Below, piece by piece: positions 1 to 8,392 of a stretch of 64,000 nucleotides of DNA (position 1 is its first letter; the number at the start of each line of letters is the position of its first letter). The notes beneath the pieces are model-generated. The model saw nothing but the letters and a program-made list of their open reading frames with translations. It had not been told where the DNA came from and did no database searches. Origin of the DNA: SZUA-76 sp945787585 (GTDB taxonomy: Bacteria; Pseudomonadota; Gammaproteobacteria; SZUA-140); the NCBI GenBank assembly GCA_947258425.1, contig CAMYIG010000001.1, positions 1 through 64,000 on the forward strand. Reading direction: 5' to 3'. A program made the position numbers and the translations under genes.

Positions 1-85
1 TTTCAGGCTTTCCCTGCACTTACTCTTGCGAGTAACTGCCAAACAACCGCCTTTTTCAAGGCCACTGCCCAAACCAGAGGAGCGC

Positions 86-113
86 ATTATACGCACGCAA
101 CTGCAAACTACAA
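86..113 (-). promoter_or_regulatory. Candidate sigma-70 promoter reading out of the left edge
   Basis: On the minus strand a perfect TATAAT (91 to 86) lies 16 bases downstream of TTGTAG (113 to 108), a good -35/-10 pair. It would drive a gene left of the window, with a leader of at least 80 bases inside it. The target gene is not visible, so its identity is unknown. Confidence 0.45.
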
Positions 114-256
114 GCGCTTATTTGAACTATTCTCTCGCCTACGATTTTATGCAATATATAGTGCTGCAAACAACACTGCGTGCGCTACTAACGCTGCTCG
201 ATGATGTCGCGACCGTAAGCGTGCGGCGATGGCGTAACTACTCATCGATGCCCTGC

Positions 257-267
257 TTTGCTAGAAT
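257..267 (+). promoter_or_regulatory. Candidate extended -10 promoter of the SET-domain gene
   Basis: TTTGCTAGAAT is an extended -10 element (TGC followed by TAGAAT at 262-267). It lies about 25 bases before the ATG at 292 and would give a very short leader. No convincing -35 is seen, which is usual for extended -10 promoters. Confidence 0.35.
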
Positions 268-291
268 CCCCCCTTTAATATAGCAATCAAC

Positions 292-594
292 ATGGATATT
301 CATATGTATCAAGTCTCTAACAGCAGTATTCACGGCAAAGGGCTGTTCGCCACCACCCGCATCAAAAAAGGGACGCTCATCGGCAACGTTGAAGGGCGCA
401 AGACCAAGCGCAACGGTGATTATGTTTTGTGGATCACTGACAAACAGGGGTTTCTGGTGCAGAACGAGATGAAATATATCAACCACTCAGCAAAACCCAA
501 TGCGGCCTATTACGATGACCTGACGGTGGTTGCACTACGCAATATCAAAGCGGGCGAAGAGATTACCCACCACTATCAGAGTGACTTCGACTAA
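292..594 (+). CDS. Small SET-domain protein
   Basis: A 100-residue protein that is almost entirely one SET domain, the fold of SAM-dependent protein lysine methyltransferases. Visible motifs are HGKGLFA (14-20), the N-H-S of YINHS (62-66) that helps bind SAM, and GEEIT followed by a Tyr (88-95). Short stand-alone SET proteins of this size are common in bacteria; their substrates are mostly unknown. The start at 292 was chosen because the SET motif begins soon after it; a second ATG at 304 is also possible. The gene converges on the HyuB-type gene and overlaps its end by four bases, so the two share no room for a terminator. Confidence 0.8.
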   Translation: MDIHMYQVSNSSIHGKGLFATTRIKKGTLIGNVEGRKTKRNGDYVLWITDKQGFLVQNEMKYINHSAKPNAAYYDDLTVVALRNIKAGEEITHHYQSDFD

Positions 595-2147
595 CCCTTT
601 GCTGTTCCCCAGCCACCGCCGCCCGGCGTTTCGATGGTCAGCCTGTCACCGGCCTCCACCCTTAAACACTGCTTGGCATCCACCGTTTTTTCATTGAGAC
701 GGTTGATGCCAGGCTTGCCCTCATCTCCTCCAGCCAGTCCCCACGGGGCGTGACGACGGCGTTCAGTCAATAACGTCACTGTAGTATCTGCAAGAAACTC
801 GTATTCACGAATGACTCCGTTACCGCCCTGCCGAGCCCCAGCGCCACCTGAGCAATCACGGATCACATAACGCCGCAGGCGCAGTGGATAATGCATCTCA
901 AGGCTTTCGATCGGGGTGTTACGGGTATTGGTCATATGTGTCTGCGCCGCGCTAAGACCATCCACCTCAGCACCTGCCCCCATACCGCCACCGATGGTTT
1001 CGTAGTAATCCCACGCCTGTACAGTGCCATTTCGCGTCACTACCCCGCCCATCGCGACATTATTCATACTGCCGTGGCTCGCGGCCGGTACCTTATGCGG
1101 GATCGCCTGCGCCAATGCGCCCATCACGACATCAACAATGCGCGTGCTGGTTTCAACATTGCCAGCCGCCACGGCCGCTGGACGGCGTGCATTTATGAGT
1201 GTCCCAGCGGGAATCGACAGGGTGACCGGGCGAAAGCTTCCCGCACACGCGGGCGTCTGCGCTGGCATCAGGCAGCGGAAGACATAAAACGCAGCGGCGG
1301 CAGCCACCGACAGTGGACAGTTAATATTCCCCATGACCTGTGGCGCAGTGCCCGCGAAATCGAGGTGCATCCGCCCTTGTTTCGCATGCAGCGCGACCTC
1401 AATGCGGATATCTTGCTGCCCCATGCCGTCATCGTCCATCACGTCATCAAAATGGTAACGGCCATCTGGAATCTCGCGAAGACTGCTTAATGCCAACCGT
1501 TCGGCGTAATCGTTGAGCGCAACCAACGCCTCACGAAACGATGCAATCCCCATCAGCTCGATCAGCGCTTCAAGTCGCGCCACACCACAGCGGTTGGCGC
1601 TCAGCTGTGCCGAGTAGTCACCGTGAGACTGAAAGCTGTTACGGCTCTGCCCGGTAATCTCGGATAACACTGCCGCATCGAGCACGCCGCCGCGCACGAT
1701 GAAAGTCGGCGGGATAATCACCCCTTCTTCTACAAGCGTTTGCGAGATCGGCATCGACCCCGGCGTGGTCGCACCAATGTCTGCGTGGTGCGCGCGATTT
1801 GCCACAAAGCCCACCAGCACATCGCCGATAAAAAGCGGCGCGATTAGCGTGACATCGGGCAGATGTGTGCCACCAAGGTAGGGATCGTTCACCACCACCA
1901 TATCACCCGCCTGCCATTCAAGCGCCGTGACAATCCCGGACATGGCAAAGGCCATACTGCCAAGGTGCACCGGAATATGCGCCGCCTGCGCGCACAGCTC
2001 GCCCGCAGGATCAAACACTGCACAGGAGAAATCGAGCCGATCTTTGATGTTGGGCGAGAGCGCCGTAGATTGCAGTACCGCCCCCATTTCCTCACAAATG
2101 GCATTAATACGGCTGGCAAAGATACTCAGTGAGATAGAATCCATCAT
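591..2147 (-). CDS. Hydantoinase B / oxoprolinase family protein (HyuB-like)
   Basis: A protein of about 518 residues, a usual length for the HyuB (N-methylhydantoinase B/acetone carboxylase alpha-like) family. The N-terminus MDSISLSIFASRINAICEEM closely matches the family start, so I place the start at 2147 (or 2144) rather than at the ATG at 2177. The glycine-rich end (ETPGGGGWG) is typical. These proteins work with a HyuA-type ATPase subunit to open 5-oxoproline or hydantoin rings using ATP. No hyuA lies on either side: the upstream neighbour is sodB on the other strand and the downstream one is the SET gene. The partner may be elsewhere in the genome, so the substrate cannot be told. Confidence 0.85.
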   Translation of the reverse strand: MMDSISLSIFASRINAICEEMGAVLQSTALSPNIKDRLDFSCAVFDPAGELCAQAAHIPVHLGSMAFAMSGIVTALEWQAGDMVVVNDPYLGGTHLPDVTLIAPLFIGDVLVGFVANRAHHADIGATTPGSMPISQTLVEEGVIIPPTFIVRGGVLDAAVLSEITGQSRNSFQSHGDYSAQLSANRCGVARLEALIELMGIASFREALVALNDYAERLALSSLREIPDGRYHFDDVMDDDGMGQQDIRIEVALHAKQGRMHLDFAGTAPQVMGNINCPLSVAAAAAFYVFRCLMPAQTPACAGSFRPVTLSIPAGTLINARRPAAVAAGNVETSTRIVDVVMGALAQAIPHKVPAASHGSMNNVAMGGVVTRNGTVQAWDYYETIGGGMGAGAEVDGLSAAQTHMTNTRNTPIESLEMHYPLRLRRYVIRDCSGGAGARQGGNGVIREYEFLADTTVTLLTERRRHAPWGLAGGDEGKPGINRLNEKTVDAKQCLRVEAGDRLTIETPGGGGWGTAKG

Positions 2148-2253
2148 GCCGCTTATCTTAACAGAGCAGACAGGCACTGCGAATCACATTGATTTATGCA
2201 CGATTTAGCGTTAGTTTATGCGCCATCCAGTGATTACAATAAAGGAAACTGAC

Positions 2254-2835
2254 ATGGAACATAAACTCCCCGAGCTACCTTATGCAATGAATGCCCTAGA
2301 ACCTCACATCTCTGCGGAGACACTTGAGTTTCACTACGGCAAACATCATCAGACTTACGTCACCAATTTGAATAACCTGATTAAAGGTACTGAATTTGAA
2401 TCGATGACACTGGAAGAGATCATTCAAAAATCAAGTGGCGGCATGTTTAACAATGCGGCACAGATCTGGAATCATTCATTCTACTGGAACTGCCTGAGCC
2501 CTAACGGCGGCGGCGAACCTACCGGCGCACTGCTGGATGCGATCAACAGCAGCTTCGGTTCATTCGACGAATTCAAAACCAAGTTCAGCCAGACCTCCAT
2601 CACCACCTTCGGTTCTGGTTGGGGTTGGCTGGTCAAAAATAGTGATGGCTCACTGGCACTGGCGAGTACCAGCAATGCTGGCACCCCAATGACCTCAGAT
2701 CAAACTGCACTGCTCACCTGCGATGTGTGGGAACACGCCTACTATGTTGATTACCGCAATGCACGCCCCAAGTATGTCGAGGCGTTCTGGAACCTGGTTA
2801 ACTGGGAATTTGTAGCGAAGAATTTCGCGGCATAA
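2254..2835 (+). CDS. sodB: Superoxide dismutase [Fe]
   Basis: A 193-residue Fe-type superoxide dismutase, cytoplasmic, converting superoxide to oxygen and hydrogen peroxide. The four metal ligands are present at the positions used in E. coli SodB: His27 (FHYGKHH), His74 (NHSFYW), Asp157 and His161 (DVWEHAYY). The segment after His74 (NCLSPNGGGEP) is of the iron type. The start at 2254 is chosen over the upstream ATG at 2218 because AAAGGA lies eight bases before it and the protein then begins MEHKLPELPY as in the family. It is read divergently from the HyuB-type gene and is followed by a strong hairpin. Confidence 0.95.
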   Translation: MEHKLPELPYAMNALEPHISAETLEFHYGKHHQTYVTNLNNLIKGTEFESMTLEEIIQKSSGGMFNNAAQIWNHSFYWNCLSPNGGGEPTGALLDAINSSFGSFDEFKTKFSQTSITTFGSGWGWLVKNSDGSLALASTSNAGTPMTSDQTALLTCDVWEHAYYVDYRNARPKYVEAFWNLVNWEFVAKNFAA

Positions 2836-2849
2836 GCAACACTAAAAAA

Positions 2850-2874
2850 CAGGGGAGGCAGTACGCCTTCCCTG
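2850..2874. terminator. Hairpin downstream of sodB
   Basis: A ten-base-pair stem (one G-U pair) with loop AGTAC. Six A's precede it but no T-run follows it on the plus strand, so as an intrinsic terminator it reads better on the minus strand. It may act as a 3' stabiliser or partial terminator for sodB. Confidence 0.45.
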
Positions 2875-2902
2875 TCCTCAATGCTCATTCGTTTACATCG
2901 TT

Positions 2903-3448
2903 ATGAATCAAGCCCTACACCTCAGACAAATCGCAGCAGTCACGCCACTTGATGACACCGAGGCATCCCACCAACAGGCCATGCTTTCGTTTGTGGAGCG
3001 TCATCATGATTTCTACAAAAGAACGCTGACGACAGGCCATGTTACTGGCTCTGCATGGATCATCAATCCAGCATGTAGCCATGCGCTGATGCTTCACCAC
3101 AAGAAACTTGATCGATGGTTACAGCCCGGCGGCCATATTGAAGAGGAGCTTGATATACTCAATAGCGCCCTGCGTGAGGCGCAGGAAGAGACTGGCATCT
3201 CAGATCTTAAGATCGTCAGTGATGCCATTTTTGATCTTGATATTCACGTCATTCCAGCCAATAAGAAAGAAGCAGAACATCAACATTATGACATTCGTTA
3301 TCTGTTTGAAGCGGAACTCGATGCAACACCTGCGGTATCCGATGAATCAAACGACGTCAGGTGGTTTACCCTTGATGAGATCTCAAAAATCAATAGTGAC
3401 GCATCCATTCAACGGATGATTTTAAAGACGATTACCCTTAAAATATAG
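2903..3448 (+). CDS. NUDIX hydrolase
   Basis: A 181-residue NUDIX protein, which would hydrolyse a nucleoside-diphosphate-linked substrate. The box begins at GGHIEEE (76-82) and ends with the intact REAQEETG helix (91-98), whose glutamates bind the metal. The first Glu of the textbook signature is Leu83, a variation I recall from the WLQPGGH-type subfamily, so it need not mean loss of activity. The N-terminal 50 residues are extra to the core fold. It lies 67 bases after sodB, past the hairpin, and probably has its own expression. The substrate cannot be predicted. Confidence 0.85.
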   Translation: MNQALHLRQIAAVTPLDDTEASHQQAMLSFVERHHDFYKRTLTTGHVTGSAWIINPACSHALMLHHKKLDRWLQPGGHIEEELDILNSALREAQEETGISDLKIVSDAIFDLDIHVIPANKKEAEHQHYDIRYLFEAELDATPAVSDESNDVRWFTLDEISKINSDASIQRMILKTITLKI

Positions 3449-3514
3449 CGTTCAGACCATCAATATACTGCTAATTAAGCACTAGAGTCTTGCGTATATC
3501 CCTGCCACTCGTAA

Positions 3515-4705
3515 TTAAAAATCGGGTTCGTTTTCTTTCACCAGCTCACGTTGCAATTCGTTTTCAGCATCTGCATCATCCAGACATTTTGAGATAACAC
3601 TCAAGCCATCATCCTGCTCTTGCAGATTTTGCAATCCTCCCTCAAGAATGCGGGCATTGAGCCCTTGCTGTGCCATTAAAAACGCCGCTATCGTGCTGCG
3701 CTTGCCAATATCACAACAGACTACATACTCTTTACTCTTATCAAGAATGGATGCCGCCTTCCACAACGTCGCCAGCGGCAAGTTGATACTGCCTCGCAGG
3801 CTCATTTTTTCAAATGCCGAATGGATTCGAACATCCAGTAACACCGCGCCCTCATCCTGCATCATCAACATCTGCTCATATGACACCCGTTTGATGTAAG
3901 GGGTTACCAGCAGTGTCATAAACTCACTCTTGGGAATACGCACCAGTGCGCCATCTTCCAGCATTGTCACGGTGCTACTGTGCGGGGTATCGCCAATCAA
4001 CGCACTCTCGCCAAATCCGCGCCCAATACCCAGTTCCGCCAGGCGGCTCTTTTTATCGGTTCCCTTAATAGAGCGGGTCACCACGCAGCTACCCTTTGTA
4101 ATCACATAATAAAAATCACCCTCATCGCCTTCTTTCACCACGGCTTCACCCGCTTTTACGCAGATCTCTTCTAAACGACGGGTCAACACCTGCACATGCG
4201 GACTTGGCAGGCGGAAAAAAAGTGGGGAATTTAACACCCACTCAATGCGTGCCGATCTTGAACGATTATCTTTACTGCTCTCCATCCGATCTGTTTTATT
4301 AACAGCGACCATCGGTGTCGTTTTATTCAGCTTATAGAGCAGCTCAGTCGCCACGGAAAGCAGTGTCACACTACTCCTGGCCAATGCCGTCACCTCTCGG
4401 GGCTTGCTATCTGCGACTGCCTCCAACGCCTCATTACTGCCCGCCTTGATAGTAATCGCGGGATGCCCTTCCGCAATCAATGCAATTTGACCGGAGAGTA
4501 AAAAGACACTCTTACCATCCATATCCCCTTGATTGAAAATACGTCGCCCCGGTGGCAAGCGCTCAACCGTGGCTTCATTCGCGATCGATTCCAGCATTTC
4601 AGCCGTAAAAGCAGTAAAAGGCTCAAATACGCTGAGATCAACGGTTTCAGGGATTTGATTTTTATCTGGAGTTTTCAGGGGCTGCACAACTGCCTCACCG
4701 CTCAT
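3515..4705 (-). CDS. Tandem cyclic-nucleotide-binding domain protein with C-terminal rhodanese domain
   Basis: A protein of about 396 residues with three domains: a cNMP-binding-like domain (about 30-130), a second one (about 155-260, with GEAVVKEGDEGDFYYVITKG), and a rhodanese domain (about 285-380) starting VLLDVR and carrying the active-site loop CCDIGKRS with its catalytic Cys. This suggests a cytoplasmic sensor that couples ligand binding to sulfur transfer or persulfide sensing. No DNA-binding or output domain is seen beyond rhodanese. The start at 4705 is chosen because AAGGA lies eight bases upstream of it and would be too close for the ATG at 4714. The first cNMP domain is less conserved than the second and may not bind nucleotide. 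Confidence 0.8.
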   Translation of the reverse strand: MSGEAVVQPLKTPDKNQIPETVDLSVFEPFTAFTAEMLESIANEATVERLPPGRRIFNQGDMDGKSVFLLSGQIALIAEGHPAITIKAGSNEALEAVADSKPREVTALARSSVTLLSVATELLYKLNKTTPMVAVNKTDRMESSKDNRSRSARIEWVLNSPLFFRLPSPHVQVLTRRLEEICVKAGEAVVKEGDEGDFYYVITKGSCVVTRSIKGTDKKSRLAELGIGRGFGESALIGDTPHSSTVTMLEDGALVRIPKSEFMTLLVTPYIKRVSYEQMLMMQDEGAVLLDVRIHSAFEKMSLRGSINLPLATLWKAASILDKSKEYVVCCDIGKRSTIAAFLMAQQGLNARILEGGLQNLQEQDDGLSVISKCLDDADAENELQRELVKENEPDF

Positions 4706-4984
4706 ATTGACCATCCTTCATTAAGAAGTTTTTTATATCGAATTGATACCTAAAAAACACCCGATTACGGAATAATTAATAAATATCATTAAGTTAAACT
4801 TGTTATTTCGCTATTATTGAGGCAATAAACTGTTCTCTGATGAGAAAACGGTGCGCATGTCACCCATGATCTCAACCTGACCCGTAAATGATATATCGGC
4901 TATTTACCTATAAAAATGAAATATTTGATTCAGCCGCAACTACCCCACCATCGAAAAAACAGGGGTATTTATCGTAGGTACATA

Positions 4985-5013
4985 CTTTCCGAAACAGTAA
5001 AATCCGCTATACT
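4985..5013 (+). promoter_or_regulatory. Candidate argD promoter
   Basis: TATACT at 5008-5013 is a good -10, with a weak -35 (CTTTCC) 17 bases upstream. Transcription would begin near 5020, about 70 bases ahead of the chosen argD start. Confidence 0.35.
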
Positions 5014-5033
5014 TTCTCGTTTGCTACGAAAGT

Positions 5034-5064
5034 GGCGGCCGGCATAATCACTGGCTGCCTTTTT
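5034..5064 (+). promoter_or_regulatory. Terminator-like hairpin in the argD leader (possible attenuator)
   Basis: GGCGGCCGG (5034-5042) pairs with CTGGCTGCC (5051-5059) as a nine-base-pair stem with two G-U pairs and an eight-base loop, followed by five T's. It lies between the candidate promoter and the argD start, so readthrough could control arginine gene expression. No leader peptide rich in Arg codons is evident. Confidence 0.35.
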
Positions 5065-5091
5065 GCTTTATGGAATATGAAGAATTTAACC

Positions 5092-6279
5092 ATGCCTGAT
5101 TCAATTATGCCGACCTACGCACGTCTGCCAGTCACCTTTAAAAAAGGTGAAGGCGCCTGGCTGTGGGATACCCATGACCAGCGTTACCTCGATGCACTGA
5201 GCGGCATCGGCGTCTGTGGGCTGGGGCACGCCCACCCGGCCGTTGCCGCGACACTCGCTCAACAGGGCAGCACACTGATCCACACCAGCAACCTTTACCA
5301 CATCCCACAGCAACAGCAGCTGGCCGATCAACTGATGCGCCTTTCTGGCATGGAGCAGGCCTTCTTTACCAATTCTGGTGCCGAGTCCTGCGAGGCTGCG
5401 ATCAAGATTGCCCGGCTTTATGGGCACAATAAGGACATCACCACCCCCACCGTGGTGGTCACCGAAGGGAGCTTTCACGGGCGCACCCTCGCCACCCTCT
5501 CGGCCAGCGGTAGCCGTAAGGTGCAGGCCGGCTTTGAGCCACTAGTTCAGGGCTTTGTGCGCGCTAAATTTAACGACATCGATGAGCTCCGCGAGATCGC
5601 TAAAAACAGCGGTGATACTGTGGCGATTCTAGTCGAACCCATTCAGGGCGAAGGCGGCATCAATGTGCCCGATGACCACTACCTCACGGCAGTACGTGAA
5701 CTCTGCGATGAGTATGGCTGGTTGATGATGCTAGATGAGGTTCAGACCGGCATCTGTCGCACCGGCAAATGGTTTGCATGGCAACACAGTGATATTCGGC
5801 CAGATGTCGTCACGCTTGCCAAAGGGCTCGGCAACGGCTTCCCGATTGGCGCATGCCTGGTTTCAGGCCCGGCGACCAATGTATTGCAGGCGGGTAACCA
5901 CGGCTCTACCTTTGGGGGGAATCCGCTGGCCTGTAGCGTCGCGCTGACCGTGCTTCAGACAATGGAAAAAGAACAGCTTGCTGCACGTGCCGAGCAACTC
6001 GGCGAGCGCCTCCGCACAAACCTGACACAGGCGTTTGCCGAGGAAACGGGCGTAGCCGCCATTCGAGGTAAAGGGCTCATGATCGGCGTTGAACTTGATC
6101 GCCCATGTGGTGTGCTGCTCAAGGATGCCCTTGAAGCAGGTCTGCTGATCAGCATTCAGGCCGACAACGTGATTCGTCTTCTACCACCCCTGATCATCAG
6201 CGATGAAGAGGCGGATGAGATCGTGGCGCGTCTGAAGACAATCGTGACAACATTCCTCAAAAAAGAAGCCCCATTATGA
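5092..6279 (+). CDS. argD: Acetylornithine aminotransferase (class III aminotransferase)
   Basis: A 395-residue PLP-dependent aminotransferase of arginine biosynthesis that interconverts N-acetylglutamate semialdehyde and N-acetylornithine in the cytoplasm. The PLP lysine is Lys244 in TLAKGLGNGFP. LDEVQTGICRTG, NSGAESCEAAIK and the HGSTFGGNPLAC segment are typical of the ArgD group. The start at 5092 (MPDSIMPTYAR) fits family length; the frame stays open upstream to a GTG at 5032, but that stretch overlaps the leader hairpin. The stop overlaps the start of argF by four bases (ATGA), so the two genes are translationally coupled, and this pairing supports ArgD over related aminotransferases. 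Confidence 0.92.
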   Translation: MPDSIMPTYARLPVTFKKGEGAWLWDTHDQRYLDALSGIGVCGLGHAHPAVAATLAQQGSTLIHTSNLYHIPQQQQLADQLMRLSGMEQAFFTNSGAESCEAAIKIARLYGHNKDITTPTVVVTEGSFHGRTLATLSASGSRKVQAGFEPLVQGFVRAKFNDIDELREIAKNSGDTVAILVEPIQGEGGINVPDDHYLTAVRELCDEYGWLMMLDEVQTGICRTGKWFAWQHSDIRPDVVTLAKGLGNGFPIGACLVSGPATNVLQAGNHGSTFGGNPLACSVALTVLQTMEKEQLAARAEQLGERLRTNLTQAFAEETGVAAIRGKGLMIGVELDRPCGVLLKDALEAGLLISIQADNVIRLLPPLIISDEEADEIVARLKTIVTTFLKKEAPL

Positions 6280-7184
6280 TTCGCCATTTCCTCACCCTGA
6301 ATGACCTGACGCCGGCCGAACTGGAGACGTTAATACAGCGCGCCATCGAATTAAAACGGATGCGGGCTAATGGCGAAAGCTATGAGCCATTCCGCGGCAA
6401 AGTGCTCGGCATGCTGTTTGAAAAGTCGTCCACCCGTACCCGCGTCTCGTTCGAAGCGGGCATGGCTCACTTCGGCGGCAGTGCGATCTTCCTCTCGCCA
6501 CGTGATACGCAGTTTGGCCGCGGCGAGCCGGTTGAAGATACCGCCCGCGTGCTATCGCGCATGGTCGATCTTATTATGATTCGCACCTATGCCCACGAGA
6601 CCCTGGTTACCTTCGCCGCCCATTCTCAGGTCCCGGTGATCAACGCCCTGTCTGATATGTATCACCCCTGCCAGCTCCTCGCGGATATGCAGACCTGGTA
6701 CGAACAGCGCGGCAGTATTCGCGGCAAACAGGTGGCATGGATCGGCGACGGCAACAATATGTGCCACTCTTATATTAATGCCGCGCGTCAATTTGGCTTT
6801 CAGTTACGTATCGCATCGCCGCCGGGCTACACCCCCGATGCCACACTGCTTGCGTCACATCAGGACTGCGTCACACTCACTCATGACCCGCTCGAAGCGG
6901 CCAGCGGAGCGGATCTCATCGTTACCGACGTATGGGCCAGCATGGGCCAGGAAGAAGAAAGCAGCAAACGCATCCTCGACTTCAAGGCGTACCAGGTCAA
7001 CAGCCACCTCATGGCTGCCGCTGACAAGGACGCCCTATTTATGCACTGTCTGCCGGCACATCGCGGCGAAGAGGTCAGCGCGGAGGTCATTGACGGACGC
7101 CAGAGCGTGGTATGGGATGAGGCGGAAAATCGCCTGCATGCGCAGAAGGCGCTGATCGAGTTTCTACTTAAATTAAGTGCTTAA
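6276..7184 (+). CDS. argF: Ornithine carbamoyltransferase
   Basis: A 302-residue cytoplasmic enzyme that joins carbamoyl phosphate and ornithine to make citrulline. The carbamoyl-phosphate motif STRTR (about 52-56), HPCQ and the ornithine-site motif HCLPA (about 256) are all present, and the length fits anabolic ArgF. It overlaps argD by four bases. The following ABC gene begins only eight bases after the stop, so all three are likely one transcript ending at the hairpin near 8311-8340. Confidence 0.95.
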   Translation: MIRHFLTLNDLTPAELETLIQRAIELKRMRANGESYEPFRGKVLGMLFEKSSTRTRVSFEAGMAHFGGSAIFLSPRDTQFGRGEPVEDTARVLSRMVDLIMIRTYAHETLVTFAAHSQVPVINALSDMYHPCQLLADMQTWYEQRGSIRGKQVAWIGDGNNMCHSYINAARQFGFQLRIASPPGYTPDATLLASHQDCVTLTHDPLEAASGADLIVTDVWASMGQEEESSKRILDFKAYQVNSHLMAAADKDALFMHCLPAHRGEEVSAEVIDGRQSVVWDEAENRLHAQKALIEFLLKLSA

Positions 7185-7191
7185 ACATCAG

Positions 7192-8238
7192 ATGAGCGCC
7201 CTACTCGACATTAAAAACATTGAGTGCCACTACCAGGGCCAGGCGATCATTCGTGAGCTCTCATTTCATGTTAATCAAGGAGATATCTCCTGCCTGCTCG
7301 GCCCCAGTGGTTGCGGAAAAACAACCGCACTACGGGCGATCGCCGGCCTTGAACCTATCCATCACGGCAGTATCACACTGCGCGATAGGCAGGTCTCCAC
7401 TCCCAGCAATATGCTCGCGCCAGAGAAACGCAAACTGGGGATGGTATTTCAGGATTACGCCCTGTTTCCACATCTCAATGTGTACAACAACATCACCTTT
7501 GGCCTGCGCGATATGAATAAAGCTGAGAAGCAGCAACGCGCCGATGAACTCCTGGCACTGGTCAATCTTGAGGGTTTCGGCAGACGCTACCCACACGAGC
7601 TCTCAGGAGGACAACAGCAACGTATTGCGCTGGCACGAGCCATCGCATCAAAACCCGACCTGTTACTGCTCGACGAGCCGTTCTCCAATCTCGATATCGA
7701 TCTACGAGAAAAACTGGGGCTTGAGATCCGTAATATTCTAAAAAGTCAGGGCATTACCGCTTTGTTGGTCACTCACGATCAACACGAGGCCTTTGCGCTA
7801 GGTGACATGGTTGGCGTCATGAATGAAGGGCATATCCTCCAGTGGGATACCCCGTTCAATCTCTACCACGAACCCACCAGTCGCTTCGTCGCCAATTTTA
7901 TCGGGCAGGGCATTTTCATCAAGGGGACGCTGCTCGCACCCAATTTGGTCAAAACTGATATCGGTGAAATTCAGGGCGACCGTGCCTACCCATGGCCCCT
8001 CCATTCAGATGTCGAGGTGCTGATTCGACCCGACGATATCCTCCCCGAGAGCGATAGTGGCCTACGCGCTGAAGTTGTCGATAAGGCCTTCAAAGGGGCC
8101 GAAATTATGTACACATTGAAGCTACCCAACGGCAGCCGGGTGCTTTCACTATTTCCAAGTCACCACCACCACGCGGTGGGTGAACAAGTTGGGATTCGCA
8201 TCGCTGCAGACCACCTGGTCGCATTTCCAGCATCGTAA
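7192..8238 (+). CDS. ABC transporter ATP-binding protein, FbpC/PotA-like
   Basis: A 348-residue ATPase with a complete nucleotide-binding domain: Walker A GPSGCGKTT (37-45), Q-loop region VFQDYALFPH, signature LSGGQQQR (from about 137) and Walker B LLLLDEP (about 158). The extra C-terminal part of about 110 residues is TOBE-like, as in FbpC (Fe3+), PotA (polyamine) and CysA-type importers. Sequence style is closest to FbpC. No permease or binding-protein gene is near, so it is an orphan and the substrate is not settled. I chose the ATG at 7192; a GTG at 7177 would overlap argF. A strong bidirectional terminator follows. Confidence 0.8.
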   Translation: MSALLDIKNIECHYQGQAIIRELSFHVNQGDISCLLGPSGCGKTTALRAIAGLEPIHHGSITLRDRQVSTPSNMLAPEKRKLGMVFQDYALFPHLNVYNNITFGLRDMNKAEKQQRADELLALVNLEGFGRRYPHELSGGQQQRIALARAIASKPDLLLLDEPFSNLDIDLREKLGLEIRNILKSQGITALLVTHDQHEAFALGDMVGVMNEGHILQWDTPFNLYHEPTSRFVANFIGQGIFIKGTLLAPNLVKTDIGEIQGDRAYPWPLHSDVEVLIRPDDILPESDSGLRAEVVDKAFKGAEIMYTLKLPNGSRVLSLFPSHHHHAVGEQVGIRIAADHLVAFPAS

Positions 8239-8310
8239 ACAGGCAAGCCTGACACCGCAGGAAAACTGCCCCCTGGCGGCTACGTAACACCCAACCTTTC
8301 AAACAAAAAA

Positions 8311-8340
8311 AACGGTAGGCTGCAGCAGCCTACCGTTTTT
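8311..8340. terminator. Bidirectional intrinsic terminator
   Basis: AACGGTAGGCTGC pairs with GCAGCCTACCGTT around a tight loop, with T's on the right and an A-run on the left. It lies between the convergent ABC-ATPase and cytochrome c4 genes and can stop transcription from both sides. Confidence 0.85.
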
Positions 8341-8392
8341 CTTTGCTTCCACTGCTCACCTGACCGAAATCAGGCACTACCACCTAAATAAA

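Larger units (their letters stand above)
1..291. other. Intergenic region at the left edge
   Basis: No protein-coding gene is supported here. The longest open frame lacks a ribosome binding site and resembles no family I know. The region holds two candidate promoters pointing outward in opposite directions, listed separately. The stretch between about 115 and 250 shows nothing recognisable. Confidence 0.5.
4706..5091. other. Intergenic region between the cNMP/rhodanese gene and argD
   Basis: An AT-rich divergent region that should hold promoters for both flanking genes. No coding sequence is supported. The argD side has a TATACT box and a terminator-like hairpin, listed separately. An ArgR-like half-site pair near 4915-4935 was looked at and not accepted. 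Confidence 0.5.

Noticed and set aside
26..283. Open frame of 85 codons at the left edge
   Set aside because: It has no ribosome site, odd composition, no family look, and overlaps the two candidate promoters.
2144..2177. Longer N-terminus for the HyuB-type protein
   Set aside because: The extra residues are not family-like, and the conserved start MDSISLSIF fits the ATG pair at 2147/2144.
4915..4935. ArgR-like palindrome before argD
   Set aside because: TGAA and TTCA half-sites are present, but the spacing is two bases too long for an ARG box.
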